Shown here piece after piece: positions 1 through 5,863 of a stretch of DNA of 6,898 nucleotides. The translations under genes and the position numbers were made by a program. Positions within the stretch are counted from its first letter, which is position 1; each line of letters begins with the position of its first letter. The DNA is taken from the NCBI RefSeq assembly GCF_002860405.1, contig NZ_NMWV01000045.1, positions 1 through 6,898 of the forward strand. Reading direction: 5' to 3'. The DNA is from Bifidobacterium imperatoris. GTDB taxonomy: Bacteria > Actinomycetota > Actinomycetes > Actinomycetales > Bifidobacteriaceae. Under the pieces are notes generated by a model. That model saw nothing but the letters and a program-made list of their open reading frames with translations. It was not told the origin of the DNA and did no database searches.

Positions 1-1111
1 GCACGAGGGAGCGTAGTGGGCCGTTGGCTCCGCTGCCGATGGTGATGAGCATGCTTTCGAAACTGCCGCTCAGGTTCTCCAGGTCGCCTTTGAGGTTATC
101 GTTCTTGGCCGCGGCCTGCTGCGCCGCGAAACCGGAGTCCTCGACCTTCTTCGTCCACTTGTCGATGCCCTTCGCGCCCTCGTTGTAGAGCACGTTGGCT
201 GCGCGGATGGCATCGGAGCCGAAGATGGTGGCCAACGCCTGGTTGCGCTGCTCCTGCGTGAGCCCGCCCATCTTGTCCTGCAATTGGCCGGCGAGATTGG
301 CCAAGCCGATGAAGTTGCCTTGCGCGTCGTACGCGTTGATGCCGAGCTCCTGCATCAGGTTCTTCGCCTTGGTGCTTGGATTCGCCAGCGAAATGAGCAT
401 GGTCTTCAGACTGGTGCCAGCGTCCGAGCCGATCATGCCTGCGTTCGCGAACGCGGTGAGCGTGCCCACGGTCTCCGTCATGCCGATGCCAAACGAATTG
501 GCGACCATGCCGGACTGTTGCAACGCATAACCCAAGTCACGGGCCGAACCTTGTGCCTTGCCTGCGCCAGCCGCCAACGCGTCAGCCACATTGCCGGCCT
601 GTTTTCCGGTCAGGTTGAACTGGGCCATGGCGGAGCTCATGAGCTCCGCCGCCTCGGATACCTGCATGCCGTCGGACGCGGCGAGGTTCAACGCTCCGGA
701 AAGACCGCCGGAGAGAATATCGGTGGTGCTCATGCCGGCCTTGCCGAGCTCGTTGATCGCGTCGGCCGCCTCCTGCGCGTTGTACACGGTGTTCGCGCCC
801 GCGTCGATGGCCGCCTGACGCAGCTTGTCCAATTCCGCGGCGGAAGCCCCCGTGTTGGCCTGCACGGTGCTCATGGCCGCATCGAACTGGGCGAACGTGG
901 TCACCGCGGCCACGCCCACGGCGGCGCTCACGGCACCGACCGCCAAGCCGACCTTGGTGAGGCCGGCGCCGATCTTCTGACCGGTGGTCATCGGCTTCTC
1001 CAACGCGGTGGACAGTTTCGACGCCTGCGCGCTTGCGGCCTGCATCCTGGTCGTGTAGTTCGACGTGTCGGCCATGAGCCGGATCATGATGTTCTCATTC
1101 AAACCGGCCAT
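1..1111 (-). CDS. Phage tail tape measure protein, TP901 family (N-terminal part, cut by left window edge)
   Basis: This open frame starts at ATG 1111-1109 and runs without a stop off the left edge, giving about 370 residues of a longer protein. The N-terminus reads MAGLNENIMIRLMADTSNY. A hydrophobic Gly/Ala/Val segment lies at about residues 48-74 (KIGAGLTKVGLAVGAVSAAV). The conserved TP901 core follows, with FDAAMSTVQANTG at about 76-88 and then TVYNAQEAADAINELGKAG and AFANAGMIGSDAGTSLKTML further on. In siphophages this protein sets tail length and is threaded through the tail tube; the TP901 family is usually 600 to over 1000 residues. The start is supported by an AAAGGCGG ribosome binding site just upstream. 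It begins 13 bases after the frameshifted chaperone stop, the standard order. The long plus-strand frames across this region are antisense shadows. The C-terminal part, including any lysin-like domains, is outside the window. Confidence 0.95.
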   Translation of the reverse strand, partial: MAGLNENIMIRLMADTSNYTTRMQAASAQASKLSTALEKPMTTGQKIGAGLTKVGLAVGAVSAAVGVAAVTTFAQFDAAMSTVQANTGASAAELDKLRQAAIDAGANTVYNAQEAADAINELGKAGMSTTDILSGGLSGALNLAASDGMQVSEAAELMSSAMAQFNLTGKQAGNVADALAAGAGKAQGSARDLGYALQQSGMVANSFGIGMTETVGTLTAFANAGMIGSDAGTSLKTMLISLANPSTKAKNLMQELGINAYDAQGNFIGLANLAGQLQDKMGGLTQEQRNQALATIFGSDAIRAANVLYNEGAKGIDKWTKKVEDSGFAAQQAAAKNDNLKGDLENLSGSFESMLITIGSGANGPLRSLV

Positions 1112-1124
1112 ACGCCGCCTTTCT

Positions 1125-1535
1125 CTAGATTCTGACTGGTTTCCGCGTAAGACTGGTGGTCAACGCGCCTGATGCGTTCGGATCCGGAGAACCGGACCCC
1201 CGGTATTCCTCCAACGCCCGGTTCCGCTCATAGGCGGCGAAGCACAATTCCACTTCGCCCTTCAACCGCAATGCTTCGAACGCGTCCTGATCATGACAGA
1301 CGCGCGTATCCATGCCGCACAACGGGCAGATGCGATTCTCATAGGATTGCAAAGCGAGCATCCACATGCGCTCCGTCTCATCCCATTCCACTGCATCATC
1401 ATCGGCTGGCGTCCAGCCGTTGAAGCGTTTGAGGCTCATACCCAGTTGCCGTGCGCAGCGTAGGGACGCGAGCAGTTGCGGGTCGTTGCCGATGATGTCG
1501 GCTAGTTCAGTGATGCCAGCAACGTCAACGTCTCT
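1125..1535 (-). CDS. Tail assembly chaperone, second reading frame (gpT-like), expressed by -1 frameshift
   Basis: This frame has an ATG at 1439, which would give 104 residues. The frame is open and conserved-looking well upstream of it: after the slip it reads RDVDVAGITELADIIGND and then LASLRCARQLGMSLKRFNGW. The motif LGMSLKRFNGW with a following acidic WDETERMWMLA stretch is typical of the C-terminal half of G/GT-type tail chaperones. Translation therefore most likely enters by -1 slippage at CCCAAAA (1541-1535), fusing 163 residues of the first frame to 136 residues here, about 299 in total; as a join this is complement(1125..1535, 1535..2023). A possible zinc knuckle, CPLCGMDTRVCH, follows the conserved block. 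The tail ends in a Ser/Pro/Gly-rich stretch. I see no good ribosome binding site for ATG 1439. The role, by family, is to hold the tape measure and recruit tube subunits. Confidence 0.85.
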   Translation of the reverse strand, partial: RDVDVAGITELADIIGNDPQLLASLRCARQLGMSLKRFNGWTPADDDAVEWDETERMWMLALQSYENRICPLCGMDTRVCHDQDAFEALRLKGEVELCFAAYERNRALEEYRGSGSPDPNASGALTTSLTRKPVRI

Positions 1536-1541
1536 TTTGGG
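1485..1541 (-). promoter_or_regulatory. Programmed -1 ribosomal frameshift site with possible downstream stem
   Basis: On the minus strand the heptamer CCCAAAA (1541-1535) sits in the first chaperone frame as C CCA AAA, exactly the X XXY YYZ phasing needed for tandem -1 slippage. The first frame ends 31 bases later at TAG (1504-1502), while the -1 frame is open to 1125. Eleven bases after the heptamer, GTTGCTG (1523-1517) can pair with CGGCAAC (1491-1485), with one G-U pair, and a smaller GGC/GCC pairing lies inside. This may act as the stimulatory structure, but it was found by eye and the spacer is a little long. The location, near the end of the first of two overlapping chaperone frames just before the tape measure gene, is where such sites are known in tailed phages. 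Confidence 0.82.
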
Positions 1542-2023
1542 AGGCTGGTGACCGGAGTGTTCAGTTCCTGGATGGTCGTGAGGATTTCCGCCGTCTGCGA
1601 GTCGGTGAGACTATCCAATAAGGTCTTCACCGATTCCGGTGACGCTTCCATGGCCTTGCCTACCGGATCCTTGATGGCACGCAGCATGCGCGGGAACGCG
1701 AGCTGCAGCAGCCGATTCATGTCGCGGGACTGGCGCCCGTTCTCCATGCTGGTGCAGCGCAGGATCAGCTGGTTCCATTCGTTGGCACGTAACCCCTCAA
1801 GCGTGACGGTCAGTGTGCTCTTTTGCACGTCCTGCACGGTTTTGCTGAGTTGTTTTGCGAGTTTTTCACGTTCGCCGCGTGCGGCCGACGCTTCGGCCTC
1901 GGTCATATTCTCCAAGGCCTTGAGCTCGTTGATCCGGTTGGTCAGTTCGATGGCCGCGCGCAACGCGGTCATGTTCGTGACAATTTCCACGCTCGTATAG
2001 GGGGAGTGCACCTGAAGTTCCAT
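1502..2023 (-). CDS. Tail assembly chaperone, first reading frame (gpG-like)
   Basis: This encodes 173 residues from ATG 2023 (MELQVHSPYTSVEIVTNM). The start is chosen because AAAGAGG lies 6 bases upstream. An in-frame ATG at 2062 and another at 2071 would add 13 and 16 residues but lack a well-placed site. A charged helical region with coiled-coil character (LTNRINELKALENMTEAEAS, then AARGEREKLAKQLSKTVQDV) covers about residues 27-68. The rest is helical and includes WNQLILRCTSMENG and FPRMLRAIKDPVGKAMEAS. Position between the tail tube gene and the tape measure, plus a correctly phased slippery site near the 3' end, identifies it as the gpG-type chaperone even though sequence conservation in this class is low. 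The short form should be more abundant than the frameshifted form, as in lambda-like phages. Confidence 0.85.
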   Translation of the reverse strand: MELQVHSPYTSVEIVTNMTALRAAIELTNRINELKALENMTEAEASAARGEREKLAKQLSKTVQDVQKSTLTVTLEGLRANEWNQLILRCTSMENGRQSRDMNRLLQLAFPRMLRAIKDPVGKAMEASPESVKTLLDSLTDSQTAEILTTIQELNTPVTSLPKETLTLLASLN

Positions 2024-2029
2024 ATGTCG

Positions 2030-2036
2030 CCTCTTT
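2030..2036 (-). promoter_or_regulatory. Ribosome binding site of tail chaperone
   Basis: Minus-strand AAAGAGG is followed by a 6-base spacer and ATG 2023-2021. It favours this start over the in-frame ATGs at 2062 and 2071, whose nearest purine-rich stretch (GGGAGGG) is about 20 bases or more upstream and lies within a terminator stem. Confidence 0.6.
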
Positions 2037-2070
2037 TTCTGAAGAATGATGTCCTCTTTCATATGTCTCA

Positions 2071-2124
2071 CAAAAAAGAAGTCCCTCCCGTCGCGAAAAG
2101 AGGACTAGAAAACGGCGGGAGAGA
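2071..2124 (-). terminator. Rho-independent terminator or attenuator after the tail tube gene
   Basis: On the minus strand the arm TCTCTCCCGCCG (2124-2113) pairs with CGACGGGAGGGA (2093-2082). This gives a 12-position stem with one G-U pair and one mismatch, and a 19-base loop. It is followed by CTTCTTTTTTG (2081-2071), a U-rich tract. It begins 12 bases after the tail tube stop codon. Since the chaperone and tape measure genes downstream must still be transcribed, it is probably leaky and serves to make tube protein mRNA more abundant than the downstream mRNA. The large loop and the CTTC before the T run make it weaker than a textbook terminator. Confidence 0.62.
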
Positions 2125-2135
2125 AGATCAATGGG

Positions 2136-2648
2136 TTAGGCGGCGGTGACCACGGCGGTCTCATCCTGAGAGCCCGGATCAGCGGAGAAGCTGATGGTGC
2201 TCAGCTGACGCTGGTTCGACGCATGCGCCACCGGCGTCTTGATACCGACGACCACCGGGAACACGCTCACCACGTCGCCGGCCGCGAACGGGTCATCCGT
2301 GGCCTTGCCGCGGCGACGCACGATGTAGCCGGTGGCGCCGGAGATGAGCTTAGCGACCGCATCGTTCGTCTCGCCCTTGATGTTCACGTTGTCCAGCACC
2401 TGCAGAGTGCCGTCCGTGAACTTCTCCTGGCCTGGAATCTGGCCAACCGCGGCGGCACCTTCTCGGTCATCGTCGATCATGTCCTGCGAATGGGTGAGCT
2501 TCCATCCGTCGGAGGTCAGCCAATAGGAGAGGTCCAGCACGTCGGTGGTCAGTTCCACGATGGTCGGCTTCTTCACGTTGGCGATGGTCGGCACGAAGAT
2601 GGTCTTTACTCGACCGTCCTCGAGATACGCCTTCACATTGTTCGGCAT
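2136..2648 (-). CDS. Major tail (tube) protein
   Basis: This encodes 170 residues starting MPNNVKAYLEDGRVKTIFV. The ATG at 2648 is preceded by a perfect AAGGAG six bases away. The same frame stays open to an ATG at 2861, but that extension overlaps the preceding gene and reads as low-complexity noise, so it is rejected. The N-terminal block (TIANVKKPTIVELTTDVLDL, then SYWLTSDGWKLTHSQD) followed by a beta-rich, Gly-rich body (ISGATGYIVRRRGKATDDPF, then VSVFPVVVGIKTPV) and STISFSADPG near the end fits siphophage tail tube subunits. These polymerise as stacked hexameric rings around the tape measure. Length is within the usual range for a tube protein lacking a C-terminal Ig-like domain. It sits between the tail terminator and chaperone genes, as expected, and is followed by an intrinsic terminator. 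Confidence 0.88.
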   Translation of the reverse strand: MPNNVKAYLEDGRVKTIFVPTIANVKKPTIVELTTDVLDLSYWLTSDGWKLTHSQDMIDDDREGAAAVGQIPGQEKFTDGTLQVLDNVNIKGETNDAVAKLISGATGYIVRRRGKATDDPFAAGDVVSVFPVVVGIKTPVAHASNQRQLSTISFSADPGSQDETAVVTAA

Positions 2649-2654
2649 AATATG

Positions 2655-2660
2655 CTCCTT
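2655..2660 (-). promoter_or_regulatory. Strong ribosome binding site of the tail tube gene
   Basis: Minus-strand AAGGAG with a 6-base spacer to ATG 2648-2646. It decides the start of the tube protein against the longer in-frame ATG at 2861 and fits the need for high expression. Confidence 0.8.
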
Positions 2661-2701
2661 GCTTTGAATAACGATTGATAAGAGAGGGGGGGAGGTCCGG
2701 T

Positions 2702-3082
2702 CTATTGGCCGAATCTCCATGAGATGACGCGCATCACATACGCCTGACCGGTTTCGGGGTCGGTCAGTTCGCTCGCATACACGCCGGAATCCGAATATGG
2801 GACCAACGCGCCCATGCCACGGGGATGCACTCCATCCAACGCCGTCATGAACGCCTCGCACGCAGAATCCACGTCGTTCGCATAGGCGGCTACCACGCGG
2901 ATATCCAGTTCGAACAGGCGACTGGTCACGTTCACCGCCTCGTTGACCGTGCGGTCAGTGGAGCGTACGCGCCATACGATCCATGGCGGGGCCGGACCGG
3001 TGGCCACATCCTCGTACACCCGCCAATGCGGCATGGAAGGCAACAGCGCCCAGATGAGGTCTTTGGCTTCACTGGTTTTCAT
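2702..3082 (-). CDS. Tail terminator / tail completion protein
   Basis: This encodes 126 residues (MKTSEAKDLIWALLPSMPHW). The ATG at 3082 overlaps the preceding TGA as ATGA, implying translational coupling. An N-terminal helix is followed by WRVYEDVATGPAPPWIVWRV, an alternating beta strand block (LFELDIRVVAAYANDVD), a helix (ACEAFMTALDG) and a C-terminal strand (YVMRVISWRF). This alpha/beta pattern, the length and the position immediately before the tail tube gene match siphophage tail terminators (lambda gpU / HK97 tail completion type), which cap the tail and bind the head connector. Assignment rests on fold pattern and synteny rather than a signature motif. A 53-base gap with a run of seven C on the coding strand separates it from the tube gene. 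Confidence 0.72.
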   Translation of the reverse strand: MKTSEAKDLIWALLPSMPHWRVYEDVATGPAPPWIVWRVRSTDRTVNEAVNVTSRLFELDIRVVAAYANDVDSACEAFMTALDGVHPRGMGALVPYSDSGVYASELTDPETGQAYVMRVISWRFGQ

Positions 3083-3456
3083 AAGGTGCTCGCCGCCTCC
3101 CGCACGTATTTGGCGGTGGTCTCGAATTCTTCCTCGCCGTGCTCGTAGAAACGGTGGGTGCCGCCGCCGCGAGACGTGCCGAAGAACGCGATGTTCGCCA
3201 GATTGCCGGCACCGCCCTTCGGCGGCGCGATATCCGCCTCCACGAGGGTGCCGGACTCCTTCATTTCATAGGAGACGGGGATTCGTGAAATGCCCCTGTT
3301 GGAGGAGGTTCGCACGTCAGCGAGTATCGCGGTCTTGATGTTCTGCGCGCCATGCTTCACCGCCGCCGTCACAAGCCGCTGCTTGCGAATCGGCACCGAT
3401 TTCAGCTTGGCGGCGAACGCCTTCACCTGACTCACATCGACATCGACCACGCCCAT
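3079..3456 (-). CDS. HK97 gp10-like head-tail joining / minor tail component
   Basis: This encodes 125 residues (MGVVDVDVSQVKAFAAKLKS). The start overlaps the previous stop as TGATG, and the gene's own stop overlaps the next start as ATGA. A basic amphipathic N-terminal helix (AFAAKLKSVPIRKQRLVTAA) is followed by a helix, VKHGAQNIKTAILADV. A beta-rich centre with ISRIPVSYEMKESGTLVEAD comes next, then a Gly-rich ANIAFFGTSRGGGTHRFYEH block. The FGT-S-R element and the acidic helical end are typical of HK97-gp10-like proteins. In this family the protein is found between head closure and tail terminator genes, as here. Its exact structural role is not settled for most phages. Confidence 0.72.
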   Translation of the reverse strand: MGVVDVDVSQVKAFAAKLKSVPIRKQRLVTAAVKHGAQNIKTAILADVRTSSNRGISRIPVSYEMKESGTLVEADIAPPKGGAGNLANIAFFGTSRGGGTHRFYEHGEEEFETTAKYVREAASTL

Positions 3457-3893
3457 CAGCCACCACCAGCCTTCGGAATCTCGCGCACGTTCCAGCGTCT
3501 CGCCGTCGCATGAGTTTTCTCGGACTGCATGTTGACCAGGCGGAAGCGCCTGCCCACCAGATCAGGATCGGACGAGGCCGTGCATTCGGCCATATCCTTC
3601 TCCCGTAATCCGGTGGCGTTCATCGGCAGGTGCAGGTAGAGCAGCCATTCGGCCACGTTCCCGCCCACATTGCTCGAAGAGCCGGTGGCGCTCACCTTAT
3701 CCGAGGCCGCGCCACCGGAGGTCTGCAATTTCCCCTTGCCCTCATACACGAGCTCCATCACCGGCCGGGTCAACCCCGTTTCCGGATCCGTTTCGCTTCC
3801 ACCCGTGTAACGGGTGATGCGGAACGAATCCGTCATCAGGGATTCAGCGTAGGAGCGCAGTCGTCGGAGACTGACTTTACGGAACGTGCTCAT
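3456..3893 (-). CDS. Head closure / head-tail connector protein (DUF6093-like)
   Basis: This encodes 145 residues (MSTFRKVSLRRLRSYAESLM). The ATG at 3893 overlaps the upstream stop as ATGA. After a basic N-terminal helix it reads TDSFRITRYTGGSETDPETG and then VMELVYEGKGKLQTSGG. The 'I-TR...D-ETG...VYEGKGKLQ' arrangement is characteristic of small head closure proteins of actinobacterial phages and resembles the DUF6093 family as I remember it. Later segments (EWLLYLHLPMNATGLREKDM, RRFRLVNMQSEKTHATARRW) fit a beta-barrel stopper fold like SPP1 gp16. Such proteins plug the connector after DNA packaging. I infer the role from length, motif and position; a homology search would settle the family. 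Confidence 0.72.
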   Translation of the reverse strand: MSTFRKVSLRRLRSYAESLMTDSFRITRYTGGSETDPETGLTRPVMELVYEGKGKLQTSGGAASDKVSATGSSSNVGGNVAEWLLYLHLPMNATGLREKDMAECTASSDPDLVGRRFRLVNMQSEKTHATARRWNVREIPKAGGG

Positions 3894-4387
3894 CCGACCA
3901 CCCTCGCATTCAGATAGCCCGGATAATCATCGTCCTCGAACCAGTAGGGGCTCATGTCGAGACTCGGCAGCTCGTTTCGGGTGATGCCGATGACTCCCAG
4001 ACCGCCGATGAGCGGTGATTGGTCGGCCACGAGATCGTCCAACGTCTGCATCTCGCTGGCGGTCAGATAGATGCCGGCTTCATCGACTTTTCTGCTGCCG
4101 CCATCCATACCGTCGTCGATCTGCCGTGACCACGAGGTCTCACCTTCGGGATTCATGTAGAATCTGCCCGCCGCAGCGAGACACACATCCTGCAGGTCCT
4201 CCGGTAATGGGTCGATGAGCTGGCCTGCCTCATCGACCCATGTGCGCTTCGTGTATCTGCGGATACGGTTCGACGCGGCACGAAGGCAACGTTCCGCACG
4301 CTTCGTGTCGGCGTCTTCAATGATGGATTCTCCGAGCCATTCGGCCAGATCGTTTTTCGTGGCGAATGTCGGCAGCGGATTGCTCAT
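3890..4387 (-). CDS. Head-tail adaptor (Gp19/Gp15/Gp42-like, HK97 gp6-type connector)
   Basis: This encodes 165 residues (MSNPLPTFATKNDLAEWLGE). The start at 4387 follows an AAGGAG site closely. The N-terminal half is helical: a short 'T-NDLAEWLG' helix, then DTKRAERCLRAASNRIRRYT, then a linker and LPEDLQDVCLAAAGRFYMNP. This helix-helix-helix layout with a following 'RFYMNPEGETSWS' loop is the pattern of connector ring subunits that sit under the portal. The C-terminal part (LTASEMQTLDDLV, then an acidic aromatic PYWFEDDDYPGYLNAR end) is more variable. The gene opens a run of four tightly overlapping genes. By position it should bind the portal from the tail side after packaging. Confidence 0.75.
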   Translation of the reverse strand: MSNPLPTFATKNDLAEWLGESIIEDADTKRAERCLRAASNRIRRYTKRTWVDEAGQLIDPLPEDLQDVCLAAAGRFYMNPEGETSWSRQIDDGMDGGSRKVDEAGIYLTASEMQTLDDLVADQSPLIGGLGVIGITRNELPSLDMSPYWFEDDDYPGYLNARVVG

Positions 4388-4398
4388 AAGAGTTCTCC

Positions 4399-4911
4399 TT
4401 AGGCCGCTATCACGCCTGCCGCACGCAGCTGGGTGAGCAGGCTGTTGAACGCGGAGGCGAGCGCCGCCGCATCCGCGTCTGCGGCCACGTTCGGTACGGC
4501 CACGCCCTTCTTCACACCGCCTAATGCGGTGACGGAGGCGGCTGGCAGCGTGTAGGCGGCGGGAATCACGCCCTTGGCGAGCTTCGCCGCGGTGACCTGT
4601 CCATCGCCAATGGCGGCGGTGTTCACGGCGTTCGGTGCGAGCATTGCGGATGTGATGGCGCCGGCGGTCGGAGTCGTGGAATCATCCACGAAATCGAAGC
4701 CGGAGCCGTCCGCCTTCACCTTGACCATTTTGGAATGGCCTGTGCTGGGGTCATAGCCGGAGAGCGAGGCCGGTGTGACGCTGCCCGCATCGGGGGCCTT
4801 GGAGCCGCCGACGTTGACTGGATTATCATCGACGTCGAACACGGCGATTTCGGCTACGTCCTGGCCGTCAACAATGGTCGGCTGGGAAACGAATCGTATC
4901 TGCTTGGCCAT
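4399..4911 (-). CDS. Head fibre protein (phi29 gp8.5 / Phage_fiber_2-like)
   Basis: This encodes 170 residues (MAKQIRFVSQPTIVDGQDVA) from ATG 4911, one base after the capsid gene stop (TGATATG). A GTG at 4920 is in frame, but an AAGG at 4927-4924 would be too close to it, so the ATG is preferred. Residues about 10-30 form a small beta region. The middle carries short fibre-like repeats, GAITSAMLAPNAVNTAAIGD and then GQVTAAKLAKGVI. The C-terminus (VTALGGVKKGVAVPNVAADA, then ALASAFNSLLTQLRAAGVIA) closely matches the end seen in head fibre proteins of many Firmicutes and actinobacterial prophages. These form trimeric spikes on the capsid surface and are often dispensable for infection, possibly aiding adsorption. 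Tight linkage to the capsid gene suggests co-translation. Confidence 0.82.
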   Translation of the reverse strand: MAKQIRFVSQPTIVDGQDVAEIAVFDVDDNPVNVGGSKAPDAGSVTPASLSGYDPSTGHSKMVKVKADGSGFDFVDDSTTPTAGAITSAMLAPNAVNTAAIGDGQVTAAKLAKGVIPAAYTLPAASVTALGGVKKGVAVPNVAADADAAALASAFNSLLTQLRAAGVIAA

Positions 4912-4912
4912 A

Positions 4913-5851
4913 TCAGGCACCGACCTTCGGGACGATGAAGCCGGCCGGATACTGGGTGCCCTTGCCGGTGACGCGGGTGACCGGGTTGGCCACCTGGAAG
5001 CCGACGCGCATGACCACGCGCAGAGCCTTGGAATCCTGCTGCATGAGGTTGTAGATGACCTTGCCGTCAGCGTCGCTGATGACGCCCTGGTCGAAGATCT
5101 GATAGGTCATGTCCTGACGGACACCGACCACGAACTTCGTCCAATCGGCTGCGAGCAGCACCGCCTTCGTGGAATCCCATGCGCCGTTCTTCACCTCGTT
5201 GAGCGGGTAGCCGTACAGGCTGGCAGGATTGCCCTGGGTAATGGAAGGCGTGTAGATGGGCTGGCCGTTCGCGTCGCGCAGGCCGACGAGCTGCCAGTTC
5301 AGGCCGGGCTGGCTGGCGAAACCATTGACGGCGAAACCCTTCTTGCTCAGGACTTCGCCGAGTTTGGCGACGTCCTGTGCGAGGTCGGTTCCGGTGCCCT
5401 GCGTGATGGTGGCGCCGGCTTTCTTCGCGCCGGAGAGGATATCGTCACCCCAGGTGGAAGGCTTGTCAACGCCGAAGATGCCGGCCGCATCGACCTTCTT
5501 GCCGAACGCTTCGGCGATGAGCGGCTTGACGGTATCCCACAGGTTGATTTTCGCGTCATCCACGACGGAATCCGGAATCGGGACGATGACCGCGAGTTCT
5601 TCGGCGGTGATTTGCACGTCCTCCCAGCCGGTCTTGCTGGTCTGCTTGAGCGCGCCCTCGGAAACCCAGTAGGCTTCCGGCAGGGTGGCGAGAACCGGCT
5701 GCGTCTTCTTCATGCTGCTCATCGGCACGCGCTTGGCGCGGGTCAGCAGCACGGATGATTCCGGCATGGTCTGGATGATCTCCTGGGAAACATCGTCAGG
5801 GATGAGGGCCGTGCCGAGGTCGGTGCGGCCGATGGTGTTGTCGAATGCCAT
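4913..5851 (-). CDS. Major capsid protein, HK97 fold
   Basis: This encodes 312 residues (MAFDNTIGRTDLGTALIPDD). The ATG is preceded by AAAAGGAG, which overlaps the TAA of the scaffold gene. N-arm: DLGTALIPDDVSQEIIQTMP. E-loop and spine region: RVPMSSMKKTQPVLATLPEA, YWVSEGALKQTSKTGWEDVQ, then AEELAVIVPIPDSVVDDAKI. P/A domains: IAEAFGKKVDAAGIFGVDKP, GFASQPGLNWQLVGLRDANG, and a terminal MRVGFQVANPVTRV block. 'AYWVSEGA' and 'VPIPDSVVDDA' are hallmarks of HK97 gp5-type capsids. It lacks the long N-terminal delta domain found when scaffolding is fused to the capsid protein, in agreement with the separate scaffold gene upstream. No capsid maturation protease is visible inside the window. Confidence 0.95.
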   Translation of the reverse strand: MAFDNTIGRTDLGTALIPDDVSQEIIQTMPESSVLLTRAKRVPMSSMKKTQPVLATLPEAYWVSEGALKQTSKTGWEDVQITAEELAVIVPIPDSVVDDAKINLWDTVKPLIAEAFGKKVDAAGIFGVDKPSTWGDDILSGAKKAGATITQGTGTDLAQDVAKLGEVLSKKGFAVNGFASQPGLNWQLVGLRDANGQPIYTPSITQGNPASLYGYPLNEVKNGAWDSTKAVLLAADWTKFVVGVRQDMTYQIFDQGVISDADGKVIYNLMQQDSKALRVVMRVGFQVANPVTRVTGKGTQYPAGFIVPKVGA

Positions 5852-5863
5852 GTTTGGCTCCTT

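Noticed and set aside
284..1135. 283-codon open frame on the plus strand
   Set aside because: It lies antisense to the tape measure gene. Its His/Arg/Gly-rich translation is typical of the complementary strand of a GC-rich gene, and it has no plausible ribosome binding site.
1125..1439. Independent 104-residue gene starting at ATG 1439
   Set aside because: There is no good ribosome binding site, and the conserved protein sequence continues upstream in frame to the slippery site. It is treated as the frameshifted part of the chaperone.
2684..2692. Run of seven G on the plus strand in the gap before the tail tube gene, considered as a phase-variable tract
   Set aside because: It lies in a non-coding gap well upstream of the ribosome binding site and is short. 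A switching role has no support.
2649..2861. In-frame N-terminal extension of the tail tube gene to ATG 2861
   Set aside because: It overlaps the tail terminator gene by 160 bases and has no tube-like sequence, while ATG 2648 has an ideal AAGGAG site.
4912..4920. GTG start at 4920 for the head fibre gene
   Set aside because: The only AAGG motif (4927-4924) is too close to it. ATG 4911 has better spacing and the typical TGA-N-ATG coupling.
4775..5758. 327-codon open frame on the plus strand
   Set aside because: It is fully antisense to the major capsid and fibre genes, which have clear family motifs. Its composition is a frame shadow.
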